Of a stretch of DNA of 64,000 nucleotides, positions 26,430-36,975 are shown one piece after another. The position numbers and the translations under genes are program-made. The notes beneath the pieces were generated by a model. The model was not told the DNA's origin. It made no database searches and saw nothing but the letters and a program-made list of their open reading frames with translations. How positions within the stretch are numbered: position 1 is the stretch's first letter; each line of letters begins with the position of its first letter. The stretch spans positions 1 through 64,000 of the forward strand of contig NZ_QFFZ01000013.1 of assembly GCF_004369225.1 (NCBI RefSeq), read 5' to 3'. Source of the DNA: Pelotomaculum propionicicum (GTDB taxonomy: Bacteria; Bacillota; Desulfotomaculia; Desulfotomaculales; Pelotomaculaceae).

Positions 26430-28523
26430 ATGGCAGGCAAGGTGAGAGATTTTTTACTGGAAATCGGTGTGGAGGAAATGCCGGCCAGGTTTTTAGACCC
26501 CGCACTGGCTGAACTCAAGGAAAAGGCTGCCCAGGCCTTAAGCAGCAACAGGCTGTCTTACGGCCAGATCAATACATACGGGACCCCGCGCCGTCTGACC
26601 CTGTACGTCGCCGGCCTGGCGGACTTCCAGCAGTCGCTGGAAACCGAGGTCAAGGGCCCCGCTGTCAAAGTAGCTTTCAAGGACGGTGCGCCGACCAGGG
26701 CGGCGGAAGGCTTTGCCGCCGGCCAGGGCGTCAAGGTGGACGACCTGATTAAAAAAGCGGTGGGCCACGTGGAATATGTTTTCGCCCTGAAACGGGAAGC
26801 CGGCCGCCCGGCGCTGGAAGTTCTTCCGTCCATCGCGACCGGCTTGATTGAAGGCCTGCGTTTTCCCAAGCCCATGCGCTGGGGAGACCTGGAGGTCCGT
26901 TTCGCCCGCCCGATCAGGTGGATCGTCTGCCTCTTCGGCCAGGATATAGTGGAATTTGAGTTCGCGGGGCTTGCCTCCGGGCGGACCACCTATGGCCACC
27001 GTTTCCTGAGCAAAAAACCGGTAAATTTAGCCTCCCCGTCAGAATACATCGATCAGATGAAGAATAATTATGTCATAGTCGACACTGAACGGCGCAAAGA
27101 GGAGATCTGGCGGCAGGTGCGGGAAGTTGCCGCCGGCGAAGGCGGCCTGGTGGAAGAGAATGAGGACCTGCTCAGTGAAGTCAACAACCTGGTCGAATAC
27201 CCCACCGCCCTGATCGGCAATTTCAGCGCGGATTACTTGAAGCTGCCCAAAGAGGTGCTGGTCACACCAATGCGCGAGCACCAGCGTTACTTCCCCGTAG
27301 TCAGCCAGGACGGCTCGCTTATGGCCAAATTTATCGCTGTTAAAAACGGCGCCGCCGATCACCTGGACATAGTCAGGGAGGGCAACGAAAAGGTGCTGCG
27401 GGCGCGGCTGGCCGACGCCGACTTTTTCTTCCGGGAGGATTTGAAAACACCCCTGGCTGAAAAGACGCCGGCGCTCAAAAAGATCGTCTTCCAGGAAAGC
27501 CTGGGCTCAGTTTACGACAAGACCGGGCGCATCGGCGACCTGGCGGCTTACCTGTCGGGCCTCATAGGCGCCGGCGAGCAGGACCGGAAGACTGCCTTAA
27601 GGGCCGCCTACCTGGTTAAAGCCGACCTGGTGACAAACATAGTTTATGAGTTTCCTGAGCTGCAGGGCATCATGGGCAGAGAATACGCCGGGCGCTCCGG
27701 GGAAGGCGCGGCTGTCGCCGACGCCATCTTCGAGCATTACCTGCCGCGTTTCGCCGGGGACAGCCTCCCCGCCACCCTGCCGGGTAAAATCCTCAGTATT
27801 GCCGATAAGATTGACACTATTACGGGGTGTTTCGGCATCGGCATCCAGCCCACCGGCTCGCAGGACCCCTACGCCTTGCGGCGCCAGGCTCTGGGCATAA
27901 GCCACATCATCCTGGAAGGGGATTTCACCATTTCCCTGGAGCAGCTGGTTGAGGCGGCCTATAAGGGCTATGAGGGCAAAGTGCAGTTTAAACACAGCCT
28001 GGCGAAAGTCAAAGAGGACGTCGCTGAGTTCTTTAAACAGCGGCTTAAAGGTATTTTATCCGACCGCGGCTACTCATATGACACCGTGGAAGCGGTACTG
28101 GCTTCCGGCTACGACGATTTCCGGGATGTCCTGCTGCGGGCGGGCGCGCTGGCCGGTTTCCGCCAGGACCCCGACTTTAACAACCTGATCACTGCTTTCA
28201 ACCGGGCTAATAACCTGTCCAAGAACACTCCGCCCGGCAGGGTCGAGCCGTCCCTGCTGGAAGATCCCGCGGAAAAAGAGCTTTACCATTGTCTTTCTGG
28301 GGTCAAGGCCAAGTCGGAAGCGTACCTGCAAAAGCAGGACTACCACAGCCTGCTGGCGGCCATTGCAACACTGCGCGAGCCGCTGGACAAGTTTTTTAAC
28401 TCAGTCATGGTTATGGTGGATCAGAAAGAAATCCGTGAAAACCGCCTGTCCCTATTGGCCAATTTAGCGGCTATGGTGAAGCAAACAGCTGATTTAACCA
28501 GGGTAGTGGTAGAAAATCAATAA
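26430..28523 (+). CDS. glyS: Glycyl-tRNA synthetase beta subunit
   Basis: The beta chain contributes tRNA binding. Residues begin DFLLEIGVEEMPARFLDPAL, with GTPRRLTLYVAGL and TPMREHQRYFPV blocks. An HD-like central part includes SIADKIDTITGCFGIG, and a C-terminal anticodon-binding/DALR-like helical domain follows. The 697-residue length fits. It starts three bases after glyQ. Confidence 0.97.
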   Translation: MAGKVRDFLLEIGVEEMPARFLDPALAELKEKAAQALSSNRLSYGQINTYGTPRRLTLYVAGLADFQQSLETEVKGPAVKVAFKDGAPTRAAEGFAAGQGVKVDDLIKKAVGHVEYVFALKREAGRPALEVLPSIATGLIEGLRFPKPMRWGDLEVRFARPIRWIVCLFGQDIVEFEFAGLASGRTTYGHRFLSKKPVNLASPSEYIDQMKNNYVIVDTERRKEEIWRQVREVAAGEGGLVEENEDLLSEVNNLVEYPTALIGNFSADYLKLPKEVLVTPMREHQRYFPVVSQDGSLMAKFIAVKNGAADHLDIVREGNEKVLRARLADADFFFREDLKTPLAEKTPALKKIVFQESLGSVYDKTGRIGDLAAYLSGLIGAGEQDRKTALRAAYLVKADLVTNIVYEFPELQGIMGREYAGRSGEGAAVADAIFEHYLPRFAGDSLPATLPGKILSIADKIDTITGCFGIGIQPTGSQDPYALRRQALGISHIILEGDFTISLEQLVEAAYKGYEGKVQFKHSLAKVKEDVAEFFKQRLKGILSDRGYSYDTVEAVLASGYDDFRDVLLRAGALAGFRQDPDFNNLITAFNRANNLSKNTPPGRVEPSLLEDPAEKELYHCLSGVKAKSEAYLQKQDYHSLLAAIATLREPLDKFFNSVMVMVDQKEIRENRLSLLANLAAMVKQTADLTRVVVENQ

Positions 28524-28682
28524 ACCGGCGCCATTCCCCAAATGCCACAATTTGGCATATATTAGGATAAATGCTAAAAAGAATATGGAAAAAAAGTATG
28601 GAAATTATCATAAATATAATATATATTATATATTGTTGAAGCTAAATAGTATGTCACATATGCTCTTTAAGGGGCGATAGAT

Positions 28683-29321
28683 TTGAAACTTAGCAAGCGG
28701 CAGGAAAGTATTCTGGAGATTGTCAACAATTACGGCCCTATCACCGGTGAGCGGATTGCGGAGATGTTATCACTGACCAGAGCCACATTGAGGCCGGATT
28801 TAGCCATCCTGACCATGTCCGGCCTGTTGGACGCCCGCCCCAGGGTGGGTTATTTCCACAGCGGCAAGTCCAGGTACAGGGTAGTGGCGGAAAAACTGAA
28901 CAGCGTCCTGGTGGACAGTGTCAAGTCGGTGCCGATAGTTGTGAATGAAAAGAGCTTCGTCTATGACGCTGTGGTAACCATGTTTATCGAGGATGTGGGC
29001 ACCCTCTTTGTGGTCAGGGAAGGGGGCCTGCTGGAAGGTGTCCTTTCCCGCAAGGATTTGTTGAAAACAACGCTGGGCAGCCATGATATTCACAACCTGC
29101 CGGTAAAAGTGGTGATGACCCGCATGCCCAATGTGGTGCACACCACACCGGAGGAGACTGTCTGGCTGGCCGCCAAAAAAATCATTGAGCACGAAGTCGA
29201 CGCCCTGCCGGTGGTGCGCAAAGTGCCTCTGGAAGACGGCAGTGAAGGGCTGGAAGTAATCGGCCGACTTAGCAAAACCAATATCACCCGGCTTTTTGTC
29301 GAACTGGGAGAAGGATATTAA
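28683..29321 (+). CDS. ccpN: CcpN-type HTH/CBS transcriptional regulator
   Basis: A 212-residue protein with an N-terminal winged helix ([20 protein letters not shown], then [16 protein letters not shown]) and two CBS domains (about 75-135 and 140-205). The family includes B. subtilis CcpN (YqzB), a repressor of gluconeogenic genes. It starts at TTG/ATG 28683 after AAGGGG. It overlaps the PPDK regulatory protein gene, the same pairing as yqzB-yqfL. Its likely target here is pyruvate/PEP metabolism, including ppdK. Confidence 0.9.
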   Translation: MKLSKRQESILEIVNNYGPITGERIAEMLSLTRATLRPDLAILTMSGLLDARPRVGYFHSGKSRYRVVAEKLNSVLVDSVKSVPIVVNEKSFVYDAVVTMFIEDVGTLFVVREGGLLEGVLSRKDLLKTTLGSHDIHNLPVKVVMTRMPNVVHTTPEETVWLAAKKIIEHEVDALPVVRKVPLEDGSEGLEVIGRLSKTNITRLFVELGEGY

Positions 29322-30162
29322 GGGGGTATCAGCCATTATTACTGATCACAAACCAGTTATCTACATTGTATCCGACTCCGTGGGTGAAACAGCGGAACTG
29401 GTGGCCAGGGCCGCCGCCAGCCAGTTTAATCACGGCGGGGTGGACATCCGGCGGGTGCCTTATGTCAACGATATCAACGAGATACCTGAAATCGTGGAGG
29501 AGGCAAGCGCTGCCAACAGCATTATTGCCTATACCCTGGTGATTCCAGAGCTGCGGGAAAAACTGGTGGAAGAGGCGGTCAAATACGGTATTCCCACCGT
29601 GGACATTATGACCCCGATGCTTGACGCTCTGGCGGGGGTGATCCACCGCCGGCCGAAATTAGAGCCGGGTCTCGTGCGCAGAATGGACGACGAATACTTT
29701 AGAAAAGTGGAAGCCATAGAGTTCGCCGTAAAATATGACGACGGGAAAAACCCCAGGGGCATCGTCCGGGCCGACCTGGTGGTGATTGGCGTGTCCCGCA
29801 CCTCGAAAACACCCGCCTGCATGTACCTGGCGCACAAGCAGATCAAGGCCGCCAACGTGCCGCTGGTGCCGGAGGTGGCGCCGCCTGAAGAGATTTTCAG
29901 CCTGCCTACCCACAAGCTGATCGGCCTGACCATCCAGGCCAAGCACCTGCATGAGATCCGGCGGGAAAGGCTGAACACCCTCGGGCTTACTTCCAACGCC
30001 GATTATGCCAGCATGGAGCGTATCTTAAAAGAGCTTGAATACGCGGAAGGCGTGATGAAAAAAGCCGGCTGCACCATTATTGACGTCACCAACAAGGCTC
30101 TTGAGGAAACCGCCACCAGGATCATGGAAATTTATTATAGGGGGGAACGGCATGGCAGGTAA
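29296..30162 (+). CDS. PPDK regulatory protein (bifunctional kinase/phosphotransferase, YqfL/PDRP)
   Basis: A DUF299 enzyme that inactivates and reactivates pyruvate phosphate dikinase by ADP-dependent phosphorylation and Pi-dependent dephosphorylation. [19 protein letters not shown] starts the domain, and [17 protein letters not shown] is the P-loop-like motif. The only standard start is TTG 29296, inside ccpN with no Shine-Dalgarno. A strong AAGGGGGT (29320-29327) instead lies 7 bases before ATT 29335, so an AUU start is possible. It overlaps ppdK by 11 bases. Confidence 0.92.
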   Translation: MSNWEKDIKGVSAIITDHKPVIYIVSDSVGETAELVARAAASQFNHGGVDIRRVPYVNDINEIPEIVEEASAANSIIAYTLVIPELREKLVEEAVKYGIPTVDIMTPMLDALAGVIHRRPKLEPGLVRRMDDEYFRKVEAIEFAVKYDDGKNPRGIVRADLVVIGVSRTSKTPACMYLAHKQIKAANVPLVPEVAPPEEIFSLPTHKLIGLTIQAKHLHEIRRERLNTLGLTSNADYASMERILKELEYAEGVMKKAGCTIIDVTNKALEETATRIMEIYYRGERHGR

Positions 30163-32827
30163 GAAGTACGTCTACCTCTTTGAAGAGGGAAACGCCAAGA
30201 TGAGAGACCTGCTGGGAGGTAAAGGAGCCAACCTGGCCGAGATGACCAAAATCGGCCTGCCTGTACCTCCCGGTGTTATTATTACCACAGAAGCATGCAA
30301 GGATTTTACCGCCGCGGGGCAGAAGTTCCCGGAAGGTATGGAGGACCAGGTCAGGGAGAAAATCGCTGTTCTGGAAAACAAGCTGGGCCGCAAATTCGGC
30401 GCCCAAACCAGCCCGCTGCTGGTGTCGGTGCGCTCCGGCGCGCCGGTGTCCATGCCCGGTATGATGGACACGGTGCTGAACCTCGGCTTAAACGACCAGA
30501 CCGTAGAGGCCCTGATCAGCGAAAGCGGCAACGAGCGCTTCGCCCTGGACTGCTACCGCCGCTTCATCAACATGTTCGGCGATGTGGTCATGGGTGTGGA
30601 GCACAGCAAGTTTGAAAGAGTGCTGGACCGCCAGAAAGAAAAGGCGCAGGTGCGCTATGACAACCAGCTTTCCGCCGCGGAGTGGCGGGAAGTGATTGCT
30701 GACTATAAAAAAATGATCCGGAGGGAGACAGGCAAGACTTTCCCGCAGGACCCCCTGGAGCAGCTGTTTATGGCCATTTACGCCGTCTTTAATTCCTGGA
30801 ACAATGACCGCGCCGCCGTCTACCGCAGGATCAACAAAATCCCCGACGACCTGGGCACGGCGGTAAACATCCAGGCCATGGTTTTTGGGAATATGGGCGA
30901 CAACAGCGGCACCGGCGTGGCCTTCACCCGCAACCCGTCCACCGGTGAGAAGGAGCTTTACGGCGAGTACCTGATCAACGCCCAGGGAGAAGATGTGGTG
31001 GCAGGCATACGCACACCGCAGCCGATCGCCTCCCTGGCCCGGGAAATGCCCGAGATCTTTAAGCAGTTTAAAGAACTGTGCGGCCAGTTGGAAAAGCATT
31101 ACAGGGATATGCAGGACATTGAGTTCACTATCGAGCGGGGTAAATTGTGGATGTTGCAGACCCGCAACGGCAAGCGGGGTGTCCAGGCGGCAATCAAGGT
31201 TGCCGTGGACATGGTCAACGAAGGGCTGATTACCAAGGAAGAAGCTGTGCTCAGAGTCGAGCCCGGCCAGCTTGACCACCTGCTGCACCGCCGCATCGAC
31301 CCGGACGCTAAGCTTGACATAATCGCCAGGGGGCTGCCGGCGTCGCCCGGCGCTGCTTCCGGCAAGGTGGTATTTGACGCCGACCTGGCGGAAAGACTCG
31401 GCCAGGAAGGCAAGAAACTGATTCTGGTGCGTACCGAGACAACACCCGATGATATTCACGGCATCCTGAACGCTCAGGGGATCCTGACCTCCCGGGGCGG
31501 TATGACCAGCCACGCCGCGGTGGTCGCGCGCGGTATGGGCAAGCCGTGTGTCAGCGGCTGTGAGGCGCTGCAGATTGACTACGAGCATGAAGAGTTCAGG
31601 ATCGGCAATCTGGTGGTCAAACAGGGCGATATTATCTCCATAGACGGCTCCACCGGCAACGTTATCCTGGGCACAGTGCCGATGATCGATCCGGAGCTGT
31701 CTCCTGAATTTCAAAAACTGCTGGAGTGGGCCGACCAGATCCGCTCCCTGGGCGTCAGGGCCAACGCCGACACTCCCCAGGACGCCGCCAAGGCGCGGGA
31801 ATTCGGGGCTGCCGGGATTGGACTGACCAGGACTGAGCACATGTTTATGGCGCAGGACCGCCTGCCCATAGTACAGGAGATGATTCTGGCGGCCAGCCTC
31901 AGAGAGAGGCAGGCCGCCCTGGATAAGCTGCTGCCCGTGCAGCAGGGTGACTTTTACGGAATTCTGCAGGCCATGGACGGCTTCCCGGTGACCATCCGCC
32001 TGCTCGACCCGCCCCTGCACGAGTTTTTGCCCAACTCCGAGGAACTGACTGTTGAAATCACACGCCTGCGGCTTAGCGGCGGGGACCCGGCGGTGATCAA
32101 GGCGAAAGAGGACCTTTTAAGAAAAGTAAGGTCTCTGTCCGAGTTTAACCCGATGCTTGGCCATAGGGGCTGCCGCCTGGGGATTACCTTCCCGGAAGTG
32201 TACGCCATGCAGGCCAGGGCCATATTCAGGGCTGCAGCCCAGTTAGTTAAAGAAGGTTTTAACCCGGTCCCGGAGGTTGAAATACCTCTGGTAATCGATA
32301 TCAAAGAGCTGGCCTTACTGCGTGAGCTGGTGGTCAAAGTAGCAGGAGAGGTGGCCGGGGAGACAGGTGTGAATTTCCACTACACAGTGGGCACAATGAT
32401 TGAGATACCCCGGGCGGCGCTGCTGGCTGACGAGGTGGCCCAGGAGGCTGATTTCTTCTCCTTCGGCACCAACGACCTCACCCAGACCACGCTCGGCTTC
32501 TCACGGGACGACGCCGAGGGAAAATTCCTGCGAGCCTACCTGGACCAAAAAATACTCAGCGACAACCCCTTCGTGGTGCTTGACCAGAAGGGTGTGGGCA
32601 AGCTCATGAAGATGGCTGTTCAGCTGGGCCGCCAGACCAGGCCCGGCCTGCTGGTCGGCATCTGCGGCGAGCATGGCGGGGAGCCTTCATCAATAGGCTT
32701 CTGCCACGCTATCGGCATCGATTTCGTAAGCTGCTCGCCCTTCCGCGTGCCCATCGCCAGGCTCGCCGCCGCCCAGGCCCGCGTCAAAAGCGATCCCGGC
32801 ACGGAAAAAGATTACGGTACACTATAA
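30152..32827 (+). CDS. ppdK: Pyruvate, phosphate dikinase
   Basis: PPDK interconverts pyruvate + ATP + Pi with PEP + AMP + PPi, important in anaerobic gluconeogenesis and glycolysis. The 891-residue chain has an N-terminal ATP-grasp domain ([12 protein letters not shown]), the phosphohistidine swivel [20 protein letters not shown] with the catalytic His, and a C-terminal PEP-binding TIM barrel ([10 protein letters not shown]). ATG 30152 follows GGGGGG. Its regulator gene lies immediately upstream. Confidence 0.97.
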   Translation: MAGKKYVYLFEEGNAKMRDLLGGKGANLAEMTKIGLPVPPGVIITTEACKDFTAAGQKFPEGMEDQVREKIAVLENKLGRKFGAQTSPLLVSVRSGAPVSMPGMMDTVLNLGLNDQTVEALISESGNERFALDCYRRFINMFGDVVMGVEHSKFERVLDRQKEKAQVRYDNQLSAAEWREVIADYKKMIRRETGKTFPQDPLEQLFMAIYAVFNSWNNDRAAVYRRINKIPDDLGTAVNIQAMVFGNMGDNSGTGVAFTRNPSTGEKELYGEYLINAQGEDVVAGIRTPQPIASLAREMPEIFKQFKELCGQLEKHYRDMQDIEFTIERGKLWMLQTRNGKRGVQAAIKVAVDMVNEGLITKEEAVLRVEPGQLDHLLHRRIDPDAKLDIIARGLPASPGAASGKVVFDADLAERLGQEGKKLILVRTETTPDDIHGILNAQGILTSRGGMTSHAAVVARGMGKPCVSGCEALQIDYEHEEFRIGNLVVKQGDIISIDGSTGNVILGTVPMIDPELSPEFQKLLEWADQIRSLGVRANADTPQDAAKAREFGAAGIGLTRTEHMFMAQDRLPIVQEMILAASLRERQAALDKLLPVQQGDFYGILQAMDGFPVTIRLLDPPLHEFLPNSEELTVEITRLRLSGGDPAVIKAKEDLLRKVRSLSEFNPMLGHRGCRLGITFPEVYAMQARAIFRAAAQLVKEGFNPVPEVEIPLVIDIKELALLRELVVKVAGEVAGETGVNFHYTVGTMIEIPRAALLADEVAQEADFFSFGTNDLTQTTLGFSRDDAEGKFLRAYLDQKILSDNPFVVLDQKGVGKLMKMAVQLGRQTRPGLLVGICGEHGGEPSSIGFCHAIGIDFVSCSPFRVPIARLAAAQARVKSDPGTEKDYGTL

Positions 32828-32851
32828 CAGTTGTTGACATAATAAGAGGAG

Positions 32852-32878
32852 CCTGCCGTCAACCCCGGCAGGTTTCTT
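32852..32878 (+). terminator. Terminator after ppdK
   Basis: CCTGCCG and CGGCAGG form a 7-bp GC-rich stem, followed by TTTCTTAT. It lies 25 bases after the ppdK stop. Confidence 0.75.
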
Positions 32879-32911
32879 ATATAGGACGTGAGAGTGAGAC
32901 AGGAGAAGAAG

Positions 32912-33136
32912 GAAATCGCAAGTTGAATGTAGAACATTCTGTAACAAAAACTTCATTTACATCTTCTCACTTAATCATCACAAAAATCCGCGACTTCCAT
33001 CTTCTCAGGCAATCAAAAATTTTGCGCCACTTAGTATAATTAACAGACTTTACTCTTATTGATCAGGTATTGCTCTCACTGATCATGTAGTTGTATTTGG
33101 CGCAAAACTTCCGATTGCCTAGTCAGAACCGTCCCC
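32912..33136. repeat. 225-bp intergenic repeat, copy 2
   Basis: Same length as 1-225, with six substitutions all in the 5' part. The inverted-repeat arms and AACCGTCCCC end are preserved. It is preceded by GACGTGAGAGTGAGAC units and followed by the bidirectional terminator of the VanW gene. It sits between ppdK and the minus-strand VanW operon; no gene is seen in it. Confidence 0.9.
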
Positions 33137-33153
33137 TTGTCTGTCTGGCTTAG

Positions 33154-33190
33154 AAAAGTAGAGAGACCCGAGCAAGGTCTCTCTACTTTT
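33154..33190 (-). terminator. 15-bp perfect hairpin terminator of the VanW operon
   Basis: AAAAGTAGAGAGACC and GGTCTCTCTACTTTT pair perfectly around a 7-base loop, with A and T runs at the ends allowing use in both directions. It overlaps the last codons of the VanW gene. Confidence 0.85.
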
Positions 33191-34526
33191 CTTCTTTATT
33201 CGGCATTGGGTTCATATGAATAATTTTATCCTCTGGCTTGGAAAAATCGCTTGAAATCAGAGTTTTGGAATTAACCTTCCCGTCAACAACAACTTCTTGA
33301 TAGACCCGTGTTTCGTATCCCGGTTTACCGGGATTTATTATACGGGTTTCACCTTCCGGCAGAGTGTTGTCCTGGATTATAACAGTTTTCGGGTCAATAA
33401 CAACCTTTTCCGAAGTAATCCTGACCATGCTGCCTCTGTTCTTTTCCCCCCCGAAAATACGCATTGTTATTGTGCCGCCTTCGACCAGGCTGGAGATATA
33501 CAGCGGGGTATTCATATTGTTAGAGAACTTAAAGTCCAGGTAATCGCCGGCTATTGTAGCGTCACGGTCTGGGGGCGCATAGTTTACCGGTTGCGGGTGG
33601 GAGTACCGTTCTTCCACTGGGAGATCAGCAAAGATCACCGCATTATAGAGGGTAGTGGCAACCTGGCATATACCGCCGCCTATATCAAGAGCGAGGCTGT
33701 CGTCTATGAATACAGGGGCCATTAAATAACCTCTTTCCGCCAGGCGAGGGCCAAGCCGTTTATTTAATGAAAATATCTCCCCGGGTCTTATTAAGGAACC
33801 GTTGACTGTAGCGCTGGCAAGTGCTATGTTGTGCGATCTGTTCGTGGCGTTAACGTCAAAGACTGTGGTATACTCCCCCAGCAATGTATTTATTTTTTCC
33901 AGATCCACGGAAGTAATATTTGGTTTCAAAATTTGGCCGAAAGCAGCCGCGTACAGATTTCCCCTGCCCAGTTCCTGGCGCGTTTGTTCCAGAGTTTTTT
34001 CAAGGTCAAGTCTGTAACCGGCTTTTTCAGGAATGATTATAACTTTATCTGACATCGTGACTGCCGCATCCTGTGGCGGCGTATCCCATTCATTTTGAAG
34101 GGTTTTAATTCTTTCCTCCAGTTTTTCATCAGAAAACGCAATCTTAAGGGCCAGGTCAGCTGGTGCCGCCCGGAGCCGCAGGACGGAAATTAACCGGTTA
34201 AGGTAATTGCCCTTATTAATGTACGCCAGGGCGTCATTAGCCGTTGAAAGGTATTCATATTTTGCGTCAATATCTGAGAGTATAATTGTATAGCTTTTTC
34301 CCGCATCTTCAATTATAAAAGCGCCTTCAGCTGGACTGGGCAGTTCGTTTTCCAGCTTTTGTGCCGCTTGATCCGGCCTCAAGCCCCACACAGGGACACC
34401 TTTAATGGTAAGGCCCTGCTGAATTAACCCGGAAGACCTCGTGTTTAGAATCGCAGCTGAGCCGAATATACCTGCGCCCGACTGTAATAGAAGGATTAGT
34501 GACAGGAATACAGCTTTTTTAACCAC
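33183..34526 (-). CDS. VanW-family exported protein
   Basis: A 447-residue protein with an N-terminal signal/anchor (KKAVFLSLILLLQSGAGIFG) and a peptidoglycan-binding-like domain (about 45-200). The VanW domain shows LIRPGEIFSLNKRLGPR and DIGGGICQVATTLYNAVIFA. A G5-like C-terminal region (about 370-420) follows. These proteins are exported and associated with the cell wall; the biochemical role is unknown. It is last in a three-gene minus-strand operon, 6 bases after the PRC-barrel gene. Confidence 0.9.
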   Translation of the reverse strand: MVKKAVFLSLILLLQSGAGIFGSAAILNTRSSGLIQQGLTIKGVPVWGLRPDQAAQKLENELPSPAEGAFIIEDAGKSYTIILSDIDAKYEYLSTANDALAYINKGNYLNRLISVLRLRAAPADLALKIAFSDEKLEERIKTLQNEWDTPPQDAAVTMSDKVIIIPEKAGYRLDLEKTLEQTRQELGRGNLYAAAFGQILKPNITSVDLEKINTLLGEYTTVFDVNATNRSHNIALASATVNGSLIRPGEIFSLNKRLGPRLAERGYLMAPVFIDDSLALDIGGGICQVATTLYNAVIFADLPVEERYSHPQPVNYAPPDRDATIAGDYLDFKFSNNMNTPLYISSLVEGGTITMRIFGGEKNRGSMVRITSEKVVIDPKTVIIQDNTLPEGETRIINPGKPGYETRVYQEVVVDGKVNSKTLISSDFSKPEDKIIHMNPMPNKEEK

Positions 34527-34532
34527 CGGCTC

Positions 34533-35300
34533 TTACTCGCGAATGTTCATAGTGAGCTGAATGTACCGGTCGGCAGCCTTGGCCCGTTCGATAATCTCGT
34601 CAGTAATTGTTTCTCCATCCTCAGCCACGACTTCGCCATTGTCGGCTACAATCCGCATAGTAACTTTTCTGCCCAGCAGATACTGCCGCTGTTGTTCCTC
34701 AAAATGTTTCAGAGCTTCTGCCGGCTGTTTGCCAATTGCAGGAACCGCCGCAGTATCCTTGGTTTTTGTTGAGTTTTCCCAATTATCAGCAATGTTCTCT
34801 TCCTGTAGTTCGGCTACCAGTTTTTCCTCTACCCCTTCTTCTACAACCAGGAAGTCACACCCGTAGGTCAGGATCAATTTCTTCGGAATCATACCGGCCG
34901 GTTTTTCACTGTTGACCGGAATGAGCTGACAGCCTATGATGTCACCAGTATTGTCATTGATAAAATATTCGCTGATGGAGCCAACCAAACGACCTTTTTT
35001 GCTCAGGACTTTTATGCCGGACAGACATATGTTATTCTCTAATAAATCAATTAACCCGGCACATTCCGACAACACTGAGAGGGAAGAACGACCCGCTACG
35101 GTAAGGGCAAACTCTCCAATCCCCTGTATAGCATTAAAGGCCATTGCTTTTAGCCCAAAGTACCATGTCTTGTCTTCCACGAGGATAAAATCAATCTTCC
35201 CCTGTTGTGGATTAAGTACCAGGTGCCTAACCTCACCTATTTGTTTGCCTTCTTCAATACTAAGAACCGGTAACCTTAAAATCTGCTGGCTGCTTTTCAC
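34533..35300 (-). CDS. PRC-barrel domain protein
   Basis: A 255-residue protein with two PRC-barrel-like domains: residues 1-85 (LPVLSIEEGKQIGEVRHLVL) and 90-165 (VLSKKGRLVGSISEYFIND). The C-terminal GRKVTMRIVADNGEVVAEDG plus ETITDEIIERAKAADRYIQLT resembles the beta-hairpin found in RNA polymerase beta-prime; this is a resemblance only. PRC barrels act in RNA metabolism or as protein-binding adaptors. It lies between the VanW and acidic TPR-like genes. Confidence 0.8.
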   Translation of the reverse strand: MKSSQQILRLPVLSIEEGKQIGEVRHLVLNPQQGKIDFILVEDKTWYFGLKAMAFNAIQGIGEFALTVAGRSSLSVLSECAGLIDLLENNICLSGIKVLSKKGRLVGSISEYFINDNTGDIIGCQLIPVNSEKPAGMIPKKLILTYGCDFLVVEEGVEEKLVAELQEENIADNWENSTKTKDTAAVPAIGKQPAEALKHFEEQQRQYLLGRKVTMRIVADNGEVVAEDGETITDEIIERAKAADRYIQLTMNIRE

Positions 35301-35313
35301 TTGTTTCGCCCCC

Positions 35314-36810
35314 TTAAGTTATTTCTTTTAGCTTTTCAGCTGTTTCAAGATTTGCTTTTATTTTTATTATGTTTGGTATCTTTGAATAAGGAGCGTTAGA
35401 CATCTTTGTAATCCTAAGAAGTTCGCACAGAGTGTCCAGGTAAATAAGCTGGCCTTGTAGTTTTTGTCTCAAAGTAAAGTCGTTAATAATGTTTTTCTGT
35501 TTAATAACTGATCTCAAAATCATCCCAGCCTGGAAATACTGGCCCAGTTCCTGATAAATCGCGCTTATCTCAAGAGACAGGGCAGCTGTAATCTGCTGTT
35601 CCTGGCTCATCATGAGGGCTGTGATGAAATTCTTAACCGCGCCGGCCAGGTCACCTGTGGTCCTGGCTTTGAACCCGGCGGAAATATAGTCGTTTACTGT
35701 AACTGGAGCGGTTGCTGAATCCATAGTATCTTCCCCGATTTTCTCATTATCCCGGTTTGGCGCGATTGGGTCTTCTGCGGGTTCTTCCCAAACAGGCGGG
35801 GCTCCAACCACCGCTGTCCCACTTTGATCAGGTAACTTTTCACCGGCAGGCAGTTTTTCAGCTAAAGAAAAAACTTCTTGGACCGGGTATTCTTCCCTTG
35901 CCCCGGGCAAATCCCGGTTAATATCATACAACATTTCTTCTTCAGGCATCTTTTCATCTATATCATATAGATCATCTTGTAGATCATCTTGTATATCATC
36001 TGTTGGTTCATCTGTCAGATCATCCGGTGGTTCATCCACCGGTTCATCCTCTGGTTCATCTGGTAGAGCATATGGTAGATCATCCTCTGGCTCATCTGGT
36101 AGAGCGTATGGTAGATCATCTGGTGGTTCTTCCGCAAGTTCATCTGTCAGAACATCCACCGGTTTATCTGTTGGTTCATCCGCGGATTCAGGTAAATCTG
36201 CTTTAACAGGAGTTTCTTCTATAATTAGAGACGTATCTTCCATGGACACGTTAGATTTAAGCGGCAGTTCTTCCTCAAGAGGTATATTTTCTTTTTCTAT
36301 ACTACCCTCGGCAGTCGGATGCGAGTATTCCGTGGAAACATCCAGGCCAGGGTCATCCTTGCCATGTGCGGAGGATACCATTTCTTGGGGTGGGAAAGCC
36401 TCCGGTTCTTCTTCCGGCATACCTGTATTGTCAAGGGTAGCGCAGGCATCAAGAGCTGTTATTTCCTTCGCCAGAATACTGGAAAAGGAATCTTGAACAA
36501 GTTCCTCCGGTAAGTTTTTAGCTTCCAAATCAGCCACTTTCAGTGGAGTGGGGGATATATTAAAATAAACCCTGTTCTCGTTGTAGCTTAAGGCAATTGC
36601 AATAAGAGTAATTAACCCGAAGTAAATGACAAGAACCTCGACCAGGGTGAGGTTGGAAATGGCTATTGGAAAAACAGATCCCAGGGCAAAGGAAATTCCC
36701 ACAGTGCTGTAAACAATTGGGGGGCGCAGCGGGATATGTTCTTTAACAAGGTTGAGAATGGCTATTAAAATAAGACTTATGACCAATAACATGGTCAGGT
36801 ATCCCAGCAT
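35314..36810 (-). CDS. Membrane protein with acidic DEP repeats and TPR-like C-terminus
   Basis: No named family recognised. Residues 1-75 contain two or three TM segments (YLTMLLVISLILIAILNLV, VYSTVGISFALGSVFPIAI, LVEVLVIYFGLITLIAIAL). Residues 90-360 are a long acidic linker rich in Asp/Glu/Pro with tandem DEPEDDLPYALP and TDEPTDD units. Residues 370-498 are helical and TPR-like (AGFKARTTGDLAGAVKNFIT). It may be a cytoplasmic scaffold tethered to the membrane. It is first in the operon with the PRC-barrel and VanW genes. Confidence 0.75.
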   Translation of the reverse strand: MLGYLTMLLVISLILIAILNLVKEHIPLRPPIVYSTVGISFALGSVFPIAISNLTLVEVLVIYFGLITLIAIALSYNENRVYFNISPTPLKVADLEAKNLPEELVQDSFSSILAKEITALDACATLDNTGMPEEEPEAFPPQEMVSSAHGKDDPGLDVSTEYSHPTAEGSIEKENIPLEEELPLKSNVSMEDTSLIIEETPVKADLPESADEPTDKPVDVLTDELAEEPPDDLPYALPDEPEDDLPYALPDEPEDEPVDEPPDDLTDEPTDDIQDDLQDDLYDIDEKMPEEEMLYDINRDLPGAREEYPVQEVFSLAEKLPAGEKLPDQSGTAVVGAPPVWEEPAEDPIAPNRDNEKIGEDTMDSATAPVTVNDYISAGFKARTTGDLAGAVKNFITALMMSQEQQITAALSLEISAIYQELGQYFQAGMILRSVIKQKNIINDFTLRQKLQGQLIYLDTLCELLRITKMSNAPYSKIPNIIKIKANLETAEKLKEIT

Positions 36811-36975
36811 TGTTCATCTCGTCCTTTTTTAAACATTATCGACATATTTCGCCTATAAATCAAGAATTATTTTTAAAAACAAGTAAAACTTCTTTATAAA
36901 GAAGGATGTTGCAGGTGGTATTGAAGAAGTATTATTTTGGTATTCTTTTTACTGGGGTGTTATTCTTTGCGGCAA

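Noticed and set aside
29335..30162. Changing the listed start of the PPDK regulator to ATT 29335
   Set aside because: Suggestive but unproven; the longer frame with a standard codon is listed and the alternative is noted.
30488..32020. 510-codon open frame on the minus strand
   Set aside because: It is the antisense shadow of ppdK in GC-rich DNA; no Shine-Dalgarno and no family motifs.
36003..36206. Tandem repeats near 36 kb as a non-coding array
   Set aside because: The repeats keep the reading frame of the minus-strand acidic protein (DEPEDDLPYALP), so they are coding.
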